A DNA stretch of 64,000 bases, from the NCBI RefSeq assembly GCF_011038975.1, contig NZ_JAAKEC010000003.1:124001-188000 (forward strand). The letters are read 5' to 3'. The notes under the pieces are model-generated. The model had not been told where the DNA came from. It worked only from the letters and a program-made list of their open reading frames with translations, and ran no database searches. Shown piece after piece: positions 18,228 through 28,412 of this stretch (its first letter is position 1; every line of letters starts with the position of its first letter). Source of the stretch: Adlercreutzia sp. ZJ176 (GTDB lineage: Bacteria > Actinomycetota > Coriobacteriia > Coriobacteriales > Eggerthellaceae). A program made the position numbers and the translations under genes.

Positions 18228-18252
18228 GTTCAGTCCTCATGTGGTCGAAGGA

Positions 18253-18375
18253 GGGCGCCAGGGCACGGCGGCGGAGCGGAGGCAAGCCAAAGGAGGCCTG
18301 AGATCCACTCCGCCGAAGGCGGAGTTAGCTCAGGGCGACGACGCGTCGGAGCGGAGCCGCCGCGTCCTGGCGCCC
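18253..18375. repeat. 123-bp structured palindrome (second member of the trmD-type element)
   Basis: Outer arms GGGCGCCAGG (18253-18262) and CCTGGCGCCC (18366-18375) are perfectly complementary; after four unpaired bases on each side come inner arms GGCGGC (18267-18272) and GCCGCC (18356-18361). In the middle is a perfect hairpin ACTCCGCC-GAA-GGCGGAGT (18307-18325). The octamer GGAGCGGA lies next to both inner arms. The 10 + 4 + 6 layout, total length and central three-base-loop hairpin mirror the element inside trmD at 48122-48247. It fills most of the gap between the thiamine-binding gene and the permease. It may be a mobile palindromic element or an mRNA processing/stabilising structure. 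Confidence 0.7.
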
Positions 18376-18409
18376 GGACAGCCCCGAGGCGGCATCAACG
18401 CCGACAACG

Positions 18410-18712
18410 CTAGCCGATATGGTGCTTCGTGACCTTGCGGTCGATCGAGAGCACCTCGCCCTCCGGCTTCCACTCCACCTTGATGTAGGCGGTCACCTTG
18501 GGGGCGCCAGCGGCGATGGCCACGTGCTGGCACTCCTTCAAGACGTCCATCAGCTGGTCGTAGTCGTCCCCCTCGATGGTGGTCTCGAACGGCCCCACGT
18601 AGTAGGACAGGCCGGTGGACTTGATGTAGTCGATCACCTCGTCGACGATGCGCACCACCTCGTCATCGTCGAGCGTGGCGGGCAGCACCTGGATGGCGAC
18701 GCTTGCTTGCAT
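18410..18712 (-). CDS. MTH1187/YkoF-family thiamine-binding protein
   Basis: A 100-residue protein of the thiamine-binding Pfam family that includes MTH1187 and YkoF domains, small ferredoxin-like alpha-beta folds. Recognisable segments are SVAIQVLPATLDDDEVVRIVDEVIDYI, shown here only by its ends SVAIQVLP and VDEVIDYI, then LSYYVGPFETTIEGD and the strand AYIKVEW. The ATG at 18712 has GAGGAG six bases upstream; a longer open frame to 18793 would run back through the riboswitch terminator and is rejected. It is the first gene after the TPP riboswitch, heading the thiamine/HMP transport operon, and probably binds thiamine or its pyrimidine part in the cytoplasm. Confidence 0.85.
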   Translation of the reverse strand: MQASVAIQVLPATLDDDEVVRIVDEVIDYIKSTGLSYYVGPFETTIEGDDYDQLMDVLKECQHVAIAAGAPKVTAYIKVEWKPEGEVLSIDRKVTKHHIG

Positions 18713-18732
18713 GGAAAACTCCTCACGGTCGA

Positions 18733-18772
18733 GAAAAACAAAGGCCCCGCCTGCGAAATGCAAGCGGGGCCT
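18733..18772 (-). terminator. Expression-platform terminator of the TPP riboswitch
   Basis: On the minus strand AGGCCCCGC pairs with GCGGGGCCT across a 13-base loop and is followed by TTGTTTTTC. It lies between the aptamer and the first gene, so TPP binding probably favours premature termination. Confidence 0.88.
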
Positions 18773-18794
18773 CATGCGCTCAACCGGTGTCACG

Positions 18795-18888
18795 CTAAGT
18801 CCCTACGCTGGCATTACCCAGATCAGGTTCGCGGGTCGCAGGAGCACCTGCCTCTCAGCCCTTCAATTCGGGCTCCCCGTAGCAAGGG
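18795..18888 (-). promoter_or_regulatory. TPP (THI-box) riboswitch aptamer
   Basis: The minus strand carries the THI-element core: GGGCTGAGAGG, then GAACCTGATCTGGGTAATGC (20 bases shown) and CCAGCGTAGGGA at the 3' end. CTACG near the 5' end pairs with CGTAG at the 3' end to form P1. The element senses thiamine pyrophosphate and sits between a good promoter and a terminator, upstream of the thiamine-binding protein and transporter genes, so it represses uptake when TPP is plentiful. Confidence 0.96.
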
Positions 18889-18890
18889 CC

Positions 18891-18919
18891 ATTGTGGGCG
18901 ATGCGCCCCGGCTTGTCAA
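18891..18919 (-). promoter_or_regulatory. Promoter of the riboswitch-controlled operon
   Basis: Minus strand: TTGACA (18914-18919), 17-base spacer, CACAAT (18891-18896). The predicted start falls a few bases later, at the 5' end of the aptamer. 18920-19087 shows nothing else except short CGACCAGCG repeats. Confidence 0.75.
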
Positions 18920-19087
18920 GCGGCCTTCGGCATGCGGACGAAAGAGGCCCGGGCGGGCGGCACGCGCGACCAGCGCGACCAGCGACCAGCCGCAGGCGCC
19001 CGGCGCACATGCGGATGCAAGCTGCCTCCCCTCTTCCGGCAAACGATGAAGCACGTCCTCGCCCCGCCAGCGCAGGCCTATGGGGCA

Positions 19088-22018
<2,931 letters not shown>

Positions 22019-22073
22019 GAGCTTCGCTTTCCTGCTCGTTCGTTTTCTCGAACACGCATTGTAGCTCAAAAAG

Positions 22074-22087
22074 CGAAACTTTGTTCG
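22074..22087 (-). promoter_or_regulatory. Candidate LexA (SOS) box upstream of uvrA
   Basis: CGAAACTTTGTTCG (plus strand) differs at one base from the Gram-positive/actinobacterial SOS consensus CGAAC-N4-GTTCG. It overlaps the promoter region of uvrA, whose TACAAT -10 box lies just downstream. A second dyad, GTTCG-N6-CGAAC, is at 22038-22053. uvrA is a classic SOS gene, so control by LexA is plausible but untested. Confidence 0.45.
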
Positions 22088-22258
22088 TAAAATATGCGGC
22101 GTTTTCCGCGACTTCAGCGATTTCGCACATCTCGCTCGGCGCGACGCGGGCGCACGCTCAGCGCGCTGCACCGCGCTCGACGTGACGCACCCGCACCTTT
22201 GCCCTGCGCCTCTGCAGCTGGAAGCGTCGGCACGTTCGCTGCGGGGGAAGCGGCGCGC

Positions 22259-22333
22259 CTACATGAAGAACGGGGCGAACGACAGGGCGGTCAGGGCGGC
22301 GGCGAACAGGGCGCGGGCTTTCTTGCGGCTCAT
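22259..22333 (-). CDS. Candidate 24-residue hydrophobic peptide
   Basis: A 24-codon ORF starting MSRKKARALFAAALTAL and ending in SFAPFFM. It has an excellent ribosome site (AAAGGAGG, five bases before the ATG), unusual for a chance ORF. The basic start and hydrophobic core look like a tiny membrane peptide, or the signal peptide of a gene lost downstream. No family was recognised. It stands alone between uvrA and the recombinase gene. Confidence 0.4.
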   Translation of the reverse strand: MSRKKARALFAAALTALSFAPFFM

Positions 22334-22463
22334 GGCGACCTCCTTTGCGACGAGGCGTTTCCGATGCCGCCAGCATACGGGGAGCAGAGCGCGCCCACGG
22401 GACGCGGCCGGCATCCGTCAGCGCCCCACCGCCAACCCGTAACCGCCCCGGAATGTCCTGGGG

Positions 22464-22598
22464 CTAGACGACGGTCGGCCCGTAGACCAGCGCGAGAACG
22501 TCTACCACCTCGCCGTCGAAACGATAGGCTATGACGAACGTGGAGACGGGTATCTTCCCAAGCCACTTCCGTATCGCGCGCGCAGGCTCTCGCGCACA
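22464..22598 (-). pseudogene. Remnant of a RelE/ParE-type toxin, C-terminal end only
   Basis: The minus-strand frame ending at TAG 22464 reads IRKWLGKIPVSTFVIAYRFD followed by GEVVDVLALVYG. The pattern 'fviaYr.dg..v.vL.l.yG' is the C-terminal strand pair of RelE/ParE toxins. The frame is blocked by TGA 44 codons upstream and has no start codon, so only a fragment remains. Assignment rests on a short match and is tentative. Confidence 0.35.
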
Positions 22599-22646
22599 TC
22601 ACCGTTTCGGGGGTCTGAGAGCGACCTGGCATGACGCTCGGCGCCC

Positions 22647-23690
22647 CTACCCGCGGGGGTGAGCCTGGGCGTGGACGGCACGCAGGCGCTCGGGCGAGAC
22701 GTGCGTGTAGATCTGCGTGGTGGACAGGCTCGCGTGCCCGAGCATCTCCTGGACGCTGCGCAGGTCGGCGCCGCCGGAGAGCAGGTCGGTGGCGAAGGTG
22801 TGCCGCATAGCGTGGGGCGACAGGCTCTCGTCGAGCCCTGCCGCGCGCACCGTCGCCTTGAACATCTTGCGGATGGCATCGGTCGACATCCGGTTCCCGC
22901 GCGCAGAGACGAAGAAGAACTCGGATTCCCTCCCCCTCAGCAGCTGGGGTCGGCCCTTTGCGGCGTAGGCGCGCATGGCTTGCGCGGCGAGCTCGTGGAT
23001 GGGGATGATGCGCTCCTTCGCGCCCTTGCCGAACACCTTCACCTGGCCGCGCGCGAGGTCGACGTCGGCCGCCTTGAGGCCCGACGCCTCCGACACGCGC
23101 GCGCCGCACGCGTAGAGGAGCTCGAGCAGGGCCAGGTCGCGCAAGTCCTCGCAGGTCTGATCGCGCGGAGTGCCGTCGAGGGCGCGCGGGGCATGCACCG
23201 ACAGAAGCCGCGCCATGTCAGCCGGCTTGATCACCTTCGGCAGGCTCCGGGGCGTCTTGGGGCCCTGCAACACGCTCGCGGGATCGGCGTCCACGCGGCC
23301 CTCGCCCACCAGCCAGCGGAAGAAGCTGCGCAGCGCCGACAGGCGCCGGTTCACCGTGGTGCGACGGTAGCGCGCCTGGTCGAGCTCGCCCAGGTAGAGG
23401 CGCAGCTGCTTGTGCGTGACGCGCAGCGGGTCAAGCGAGGCGCGCGCGGCCCAGCGCAGGTAGTCGGTCAGGTCGACGCGGTAGTTGCGCACGGTGTGCG
23501 CGCTCGCATTGCGCTCGACGACGAGCGCGCGGCAGAAGCCCTCGACGTGCTCCGCGCCGGGAAGCGCGGAGGCGTGCTCGGGCGAGCATGCGAGCGCTTC
23601 GGATGCGCGCGCGGATTCGACCTCGCCAGCGGCGGTCGCCTGCTCTACAGCCGCAGCCTCAGCCGCGGGCCCATCAGGGCCGGACGTCAT
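22647..23690 (-). CDS. xerC: Tyrosine recombinase XerC/XerD (chromosome dimer resolution)
   Basis: A 347-residue tyrosine recombinase. After an Ala/Glu-rich extension of about 45 residues comes the SAM-like N-terminal domain (VEGFCRALVVERNASAHTV). The catalytic domain has Arg in ACGARVSEA, Lys in GKGAKERI, the H-x-x-R box in SPHAMRHTFA, the second His in LGHASLST and the nucleophilic Tyr in TTQIYTHV. The start ATG 23690 overlaps the trmFO stop (ATGA). XerC-type enzymes resolve chromosome dimers at dif; position after trmFO matches the xerC/codV locus of Firmicutes. XerC versus XerD cannot be settled from sequence alone. Confidence 0.88.
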   Translation of the reverse strand: MTSGPDGPAAEAAAVEQATAAGEVESARASEALACSPEHASALPGAEHVEGFCRALVVERNASAHTVRNYRVDLTDYLRWAARASLDPLRVTHKQLRLYLGELDQARYRRTTVNRRLSALRSFFRWLVGEGRVDADPASVLQGPKTPRSLPKVIKPADMARLLSVHAPRALDGTPRDQTCEDLRDLALLELLYACGARVSEASGLKAADVDLARGQVKVFGKGAKERIIPIHELAAQAMRAYAAKGRPQLLRGRESEFFFVSARGNRMSTDAIRKMFKATVRAAGLDESLSPHAMRHTFATDLLSGGADLRSVQEMLGHASLSTTQIYTHVSPERLRAVHAQAHPRG

Positions 23691-25129
23691 GCGCCCTCCC
23701 CTTCGCCCGCCAGCCCGCATCCAGCGGGCGAGTCCGCGTCCGCCGCGCTTCGCGAGGCCCACGCGGGGAGGAGCCCCGCCGCCTCGAGCGCGCTGCGGTA
23801 GCGCGCGAGCGCCTCGTTCGCGCGCACGGCGTAGGCGTGGTAGCGCGCCGCCTTGTTGCGGATGCGCTCGGGCAAAGGCGGCATGATGCCGAAGTTCACG
23901 TGCATGGGCTGGTAGTCGGCGGTCGCCGCATCGGTCGCATAGGCCAAAAGCGCGCCGTACACCGTCTCGCGCGGCAGCGCCGGCAGCGCAGCTCCGCGCA
24001 GGTCGGCCGCCACGGCGAGCGCCACGTGCAGCCCCGAGCGGATGGCCTCGCAGTACCCCTCCGTGCCCGCGAGCTGCCCCGCCACGTACACGGGCGCGGG
24101 AAGGGCGCGCGCAGCGGGCGTGGTCAGGCGCCCGTGCGCGTCGAGCAGGCGCGGCGCGTCGATGAACGTGTTGCGGTGCATGACGCCGAACCGCGCGAAC
24201 TCGGCGCCCTCGAGGCCGGGGATCATGCGGAACACGCGCTTCTGCTCGGGGAAGGTGAGGTTGGTCTGAAACCCCACCAGGTTGTAGCTCGAGCCGAAGG
24301 CATCCTCGGCGCGCAGCTGCAGGGCCGCCCATGGGCGGCGCCCCGTGCGCGGGTCGGTGAGGCCGACCGGCTTCAAGGTGCCGAAGCGCGGGGCGTCATG
24401 TCCCGCGCGCGCGATCTCCTCAATGGGCTGGCAGGCTTGGAACAAATCCTTGCTCTCGAAGTCCTTCGCGATCACGCGGTCGGCGGCGAGCAGCGCCTCG
24501 ATGAAGGCGTCGTACTCCTCACGCGTGAACGGCGCGTTGAGGTAGTCGCCCGCGCCTCCCGAGGCGTCCTCGTAGCGGCTCTGGCGGAAGAGCTTGCCGA
24601 AGTCGAGCGAGTCGGCCATGACCACCGGCGCCGCCGCGTCGTAGAACGCGAGCGACTCCGTGCCCGTGAGGCGCGCGATCGACGCCGCCAGCGCATCGGA
24701 GGTGAGCGGACCCGAGGCCAGCACCACCGCGTCGGCGCGCGCGGCCTCCGCCTCCACGTCGACGACTTCCTCGCGCACTACCTCGATGAGCGGGTGCGCC
24801 TCGACGAGCGCCGTCACGTCGCGCGAGAACTCCGTGCGATCCACCGCGAGCGCGCCGCCCGCCGCCACCTCATGGCGGCGGGCCGCCGAGAACACCTGCG
24901 ACCCGAGCGCCTCGAGCTCGGCCTTGATGAGCCCCGCCGCGCTGTCGGGCTTCATGCTCTTGAGCGAGTTCGAGCACACGAGCTCGGCGAGGCCGTCCGT
25001 GTGGTGCACCGGCGTGGGAACGCGCGGGCGCATCTCCGCCAGGCGCACGCGCATGCCCGCGTCGGCGAGGGTGAGGGCGGCCTCGCTCCCCGCGAGGCCG
25101 CCGCCAACGATTGTCACGAGTTTTTTCAT
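23687..25129 (-). CDS. trmFO: TrmFO, folate/FAD-dependent tRNA (uracil-54-C5) methyltransferase
   Basis: A 480-residue flavoprotein that makes ribothymidine at position 54 of tRNAs using methylene-tetrahydrofolate and FADH2. The N terminus has the FAD-binding Rossmann motif IVGGGLAGSEAAL, followed by the family marks EMRP, LVCSNSLKS and, further on, LQLRAEDAFGSSYNLVGFQT and YVAGQLAGTEGYCEA. Length is slightly above the usual 430-450 because of an Ala/Gly-rich tail. It overlaps the downstream xerC gene by four bases. In Bacillus subtilis the neighbours are topA and xerC; here a JAB-domain gene and a small ORF replace topA upstream. Confidence 0.95.
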   Translation of the reverse strand: MKKLVTIVGGGLAGSEAALTLADAGMRVRLAEMRPRVPTPVHHTDGLAELVCSNSLKSMKPDSAAGLIKAELEALGSQVFSAARRHEVAAGGALAVDRTEFSRDVTALVEAHPLIEVVREEVVDVEAEAARADAVVLASGPLTSDALAASIARLTGTESLAFYDAAAPVVMADSLDFGKLFRQSRYEDASGGAGDYLNAPFTREEYDAFIEALLAADRVIAKDFESKDLFQACQPIEEIARAGHDAPRFGTLKPVGLTDPRTGRRPWAALQLRAEDAFGSSYNLVGFQTNLTFPEQKRVFRMIPGLEGAEFARFGVMHRNTFIDAPRLLDAHGRLTTPAARALPAPVYVAGQLAGTEGYCEAIRSGLHVALAVAADLRGAALPALPRETVYGALLAYATDAATADYQPMHVNFGIMPPLPERIRNKAARYHAYAVRANEALARYRSALEAAGLLPAWASRSAADADSPAGCGLAGEGEGA

Positions 25130-25165
25130 GCCGAGAAGGATACCAAACGAACGGCCGTCAGACCG

Positions 25166-25321
25166 CTATACTGCGGCCTTTTGCTCATCCTTGACGACAA
25201 AGCGCGCGATAACCTCATCAAGCTCCGCACGAAGCTGAGGCGAAATCTCCAGTGAAGGCGCGTCCTTGTACTTCATTTCAGCGCGATCATCATGCACAAA
25301 GTAAAGCTCTTCGTCCGTCAT
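25166..25321 (-). CDS. 51-residue protein coupled to a JAB-domain gene
   Basis: A small acidic protein starting MTDEELYFVHDDRAEMKYKD and ending with the predicted helix LRAELDEVIARFVVKDEQ. The ATG overlaps the stop of the JAB gene (ATGA), and AGGAGG lies seven bases upstream, so translation is coupled and the ORF is very likely real. No family was recognised; it does not show a beta-grasp or HTH pattern. It may be a partner or regulator of the JAB protein. Confidence 0.65.
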   Translation of the reverse strand: MTDEELYFVHDDRAEMKYKDAPSLEISPQLRAELDEVIARFVVKDEQKAAV

Positions 25322-25908
25322 CTCAACCTCCTCATCTCAAATGAGCGGTGCTTTTTATCAATTCGGAGAAGCTCCTTCAAAACCTCCACGTCAGCTCGAT
25401 CACCATAGCTCGCCTTAAAGCTCCTCCGCAGGGCTTCCGCAAAACGAACGTCTAAACCCTTGGCCGCATAGTACCATACACTGCCGTCATGCCCTACGAC
25501 AACCCCACCGTGAACGCACTCATAGGCCGCAGCTGTCATGACGTCGGCAAACGAAGGCTGCGTGCTCGCAGGGTGGTTGTGTACGAAGAGAACACCGTTC
25601 TCGCAGGCCAGCACAGCTTTCGCCTCCCTTATGCCGAAGCCTGTCCGGCCTTCGCCTTTAGGATCGCGGCTCAGGTTGTCAGCCACCAGAGCCCCTGTGC
25701 GGGCGTCAACCGCAACGAGATACTCGAACTGCGTGCCATCGGCGCGCTGCAAGACCCGACCCGCCTGCGTATAGACGGAATGCGCAACGGCCTTCGAAAC
25801 GGGAATTCTCATGAATGCATCATGGTACGCCTTTGCGTTAACGACAGGAGCCACCGAGAACGCATTTCCCCCTTTTCCCAAGCGCACAAGGGACTCATTG
25901 TGCCTCAT
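25318..25908 (-). CDS. RadC-like JAB/MPN+ metalloprotease-fold protein
   Basis: A 196-residue protein with a JAMM motif, VLFVHNHPASTQPSFADV (H-x-H, then S and D), at about 126-143, preceded by a strand carrying EYLVAVDARTGAL; this is the RadC/JAB zinc-binding fold. True RadC proteins carry an N-terminal HhH domain, which is missing, so this is a stand-alone JAB domain. Members may act as isopeptidases or be catalytically obscure; the role is unknown. The start ATG 25908 lies seven bases after the dprA stop; an in-frame extension upstream overlaps dprA. GC content is somewhat lower than the neighbours, consistent with insertion into the dprA-trmFO interval. Confidence 0.72.
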   Translation of the reverse strand: MRHNESLVRLGKGGNAFSVAPVVNAKAYHDAFMRIPVSKAVAHSVYTQAGRVLQRADGTQFEYLVAVDARTGALVADNLSRDPKGEGRTGFGIREAKAVLACENGVLFVHNHPASTQPSFADVMTAAAYECVHGGVVVGHDGSVWYYAAKGLDVRFAEALRRSFKASYGDRADVEVLKELLRIDKKHRSFEMRRLR

Positions 25909-25915
25909 ATCTTCA

Positions 25916-26881
25916 TCACCCGGCGTTCTTGAGGTAGGGGCCGTACCTGCCATCGGGGTACTGGGCTACGAGGCCGTCGCGCTGGGCTTGGGCGAGCCAC
26001 ACCATGAGCCAGGTGAGGGCGTCGTCTTGCGGACCCGCCTGGGCGGCGAGGTTCCGCAGCGCCTCCATCCCCAGAGGCTCGGCGCGCAGCGCCTCCAAGA
26101 TCACCCGCGCCCGTTCGTCGCGCACGAGCGCGCCCGCCTCCCCGCGGCCCGTGCCGCCGACGTCGGGCGCCCCTGCGCGCGCGTCCTCCTGCTTGAGGCA
26201 GCCGAACAGGCTGAAGAGCTGGTCGGCGAACGTCTCGTCGTCCACCACGGGCGTAGCGCCCTGGTACAGCAGGCGGTTGGCCCCGCGCGAGTTCGCCGAC
26301 GTGATGGCGCCGGGCACCACGAGCACGTCGCGGTTGGCGGCCAGCGCCTCGTCAGCCGTGGAGAACGTGCCCGAGGGCAGCCCCGCCTCCACGATGAGCG
26401 TCGCCTTCGCCAAGCCTGCGATCAGGCGGTTCCGCTCGCGGAACGCGAACGGCAGCGGCTTGAAGCCCCAGTCGTGCTCCGAGGCCACCGCTCCGCCCGC
26501 ATCGACCACGCGCTGGAAGAGCCCCGCGTTCTCCGCAGGGTAGAGCTCGTCGCACCCGCCGCCGAGGAACACCACCGTCGGCGCGCCCGCCGCGAGCGCC
26601 GCCTCGTGCGCCACCGCGTCGCACCCGCGCGCGCCGCCCGAGATGATCGCGATGCCGCGCGCAGCCGCAAGCCCCGCGAAGCGCCGCGCGCAGCTCTTCC
26701 CGTACGGCGTCGCCTTGCGCGCGCCCACCACGGCCAGCCCCTCCTGGAGCGCCTCGGGGTCCCCCACCACGCGTAGGCACGCAGGCGGGTTCTCGATCAC
26801 CTCGAGCGCCGCAGGGTAGCCCGCGTCGCCGCGCCTGATCTCGTGGCGCTCGCCCGAGAGCGCCGGCTTTGCCATGGGCAT
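25916..26881 (-). CDS. dprA: DNA processing protein DprA
   Basis: A 321-residue DprA/Smf protein, which binds incoming single-stranded DNA and loads RecA in natural transformation. The Rossmann-like core shows the family marks AVVGARKATPYG, GGARGCDAVAHEAAL, FLGGGCDELYPAEN, FRERNRLIAGLA and GTFSTADEALAANRDVLVVPG (shown by GTFSTADEAL). A DprA winged-helix-like region follows near the C terminus. The ATG at 26881 has GGAGG five bases upstream and begins one base after the comM stop, so the two are co-translated. Together with comM it suggests potential for DNA uptake processing, although no uptake genes are in view. Confidence 0.95.
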   Translation of the reverse strand: MPMAKPALSGERHEIRRGDAGYPAALEVIENPPACLRVVGDPEALQEGLAVVGARKATPYGKSCARRFAGLAAARGIAIISGGARGCDAVAHEAALAAGAPTVVFLGGGCDELYPAENAGLFQRVVDAGGAVASEHDWGFKPLPFAFRERNRLIAGLAKATLIVEAGLPSGTFSTADEALAANRDVLVVPGAITSANSRGANRLLYQGATPVVDDETFADQLFSLFGCLKQEDARAGAPDVGGTGRGEAGALVRDERARVILEALRAEPLGMEALRNLAAQAGPQDDALTWLMVWLAQAQRDGLVAQYPDGRYGPYLKNAG

Positions 26882-26882
26882 G

Positions 26883-28409
26883 TCAGCCTCCTATCCCCTC
26901 GCGCAGGCGGAAGCCCAGCGCCTCCGCCAGATGGTCCGCGCCCACGGCGTCGCGCTCGGCGATGTCGGCTATGGTGCGCGCCACGCCGAGCACGCTCACG
27001 AGCGCGCGGCCGCTCATCGAGTACGCCTGCGCCGTGGACACGATGAACGCCTCGGCCTCCGGCGAGAGCCGGCACGCCGCGATCACCTCCTGCGGCCCTC
27101 CGCGGCGCGCGCCCGCCGCCGCGCCGCCAGCCTCGGCCGCGTCGCGCGCATGCCGCCAGGCCGCGAACTCCCGGCCGCGCATGACGCCTTCGCGCAGCTG
27201 CGCCGAACTCGTCCCGCGCCCTGAATCGAGCACGCCGCTCGGATCGAGGCGCGCCACGTCGAGCTGCAGGTCGATGCGGTCCATGAGCGGCCCGCCGATG
27301 CGCCCCTGGTACTGCCTGATCTGCGGCAGCGTGCACGTGCAGGCGCGCTCCGGGTCGCCGAAATACCCGCAGGGGCAGGGGTTCGACGCCGCCACCAGCA
27401 TGAAGCGCGCGGGAAACGACACGTTCCCGTCAGCGCGCGTGAGGCACACCACCCCTGACTCCATCGGCTGGCGCAGCGCCTGGAGGGCCGCGCCCTTGAA
27501 CTCCGCGAGCTCGTCGAGAAAGAGGACGCCCTGGTGGGCAAGGGATATCTCACCTGGGCGCAGCGGGTTTCCGCCTCCGACGAGCCCCGCCGGGGTCGCT
27601 GAGTGATGCGGGTGACGAAACGGCCGCTTGCCCGCCAAGATGCCGGAGACGTCCTCCCCGGCCACCGAGTGCACCACCGCCGCCTCGAGCATCTCGTCTT
27701 GCCCGAGCGGCGGCAGGATGGAGGCGATGCGCGAGGCGAGCATGGTCTTGCCCGATCCCGGAGGCCCCATCATGAGCAGCCCGTGCCGGCCGGCTGCCGC
27801 TACCTGCAGCGCGCGCTTCGCCGCCTCATGGCCCGACACATCCCTGAAATCGGGGGCGGAAGCGTCGGTCGGGCGCAGCTGCGCGGCGCTCGAGCACGCC
27901 ACGGGCGCAAACGGCTCCTCCGCGTGCAAGCGGCCCAGCGAGGGCAGCGCCAGCTGCACGAGGCTGTCGAGCGGCACCGCCTGCTCCCCCGAGCTCACCA
28001 GCGCAAGCCCCTGGCGCGCGGCGCAGATCCCGAAGGCGAGCGCACCCGCCACCGACCGCACGCTCCCCTCGAGCGAGAGCTCCCCCACGAAGAGCCGGCC
28101 CGCGAGCAGCCCCAAGTCCACCTGGCCCGTCGCAGCCAAGATGCCCAGCGCTATAGGCAGGTCGAACCCCGATCCCGTCTTGCGCACGTCCCCCGGCGCC
28201 AGGTTCACGACGATCTTCTCGTTCGGCATCGCAAACCCCGACGCCCGTATGGCGGCGCGCACGCGCTCGCGCGCCTCCTGCACGGCCACGTCGGGCATGC
28301 CCACGATGGCCATGCCGGGAAGCCCGCTCGACACCACAACCTCCACGGCCACGGGCCGCGCCTCCACACCCCGCAGCGTTGCACCCACGACCATGCACTG
28401 CGCGCCCAC
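26883..28409 (-). CDS. comM: ComM/YifB-type AAA+ ATPase (Mg-chelatase-like)
   Basis: A 508-residue protein of the YifB/ComM family, a hexameric helicase that promotes branch migration during transformation in species studied. The N-terminal Lon-like domain has GMAIVGMPDVAVQEARERV and GELSLEGSVR; Walker A is GPPGSGKT, Walker B GVLFLDELAEF, sensor region FMLVAASNPCPCGYFGD with four cysteines nearby (CPCGYFGDPERACTC). The C-terminal helical part begins near LSPEAEAFI. The GC-rich coding is typical of the core genome. It starts three bases after the yraN stop and precedes dprA by one base, forming a yraN-comM-dprA unit. Confidence 0.94.
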   Translation of the reverse strand: MGAQCMVVGATLRGVEARPVAVEVVVSSGLPGMAIVGMPDVAVQEARERVRAAIRASGFAMPNEKIVVNLAPGDVRKTGSGFDLPIALGILAATGQVDLGLLAGRLFVGELSLEGSVRSVAGALAFGICAARQGLALVSSGEQAVPLDSLVQLALPSLGRLHAEEPFAPVACSSAAQLRPTDASAPDFRDVSGHEAAKRALQVAAAGRHGLLMMGPPGSGKTMLASRIASILPPLGQDEMLEAAVVHSVAGEDVSGILAGKRPFRHPHHSATPAGLVGGGNPLRPGEISLAHQGVLFLDELAEFKGAALQALRQPMESGVVCLTRADGNVSFPARFMLVAASNPCPCGYFGDPERACTCTLPQIRQYQGRIGGPLMDRIDLQLDVARLDPSGVLDSGRGTSSAQLREGVMRGREFAAWRHARDAAEAGGAAAGARRGGPQEVIAACRLSPEAEAFIVSTAQAYSMSGRALVSVLGVARTIADIAERDAVGADHLAEALGFRLREGIGG

Positions 28410-28412
28410 CTC

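Noticed and set aside
18713-18793. N-terminal extension of the thiamine-binding protein
   Set aside because: It would be encoded by the riboswitch terminator. The ATG at 18712 has its own ribosome site.
18778-18900. tRNA gene suggested by a GGTTCG-like T-loop sequence
   Set aside because: The sequence is the conserved 3' part of the TPP aptamer; no cloverleaf can be drawn.
22019-22171. N-terminal extension of UvrA by 51 residues
   Set aside because: The extension is basic and not family-like, and it crosses the promoter and SOS-like box; [13 protein letters not shown] is the normal start.
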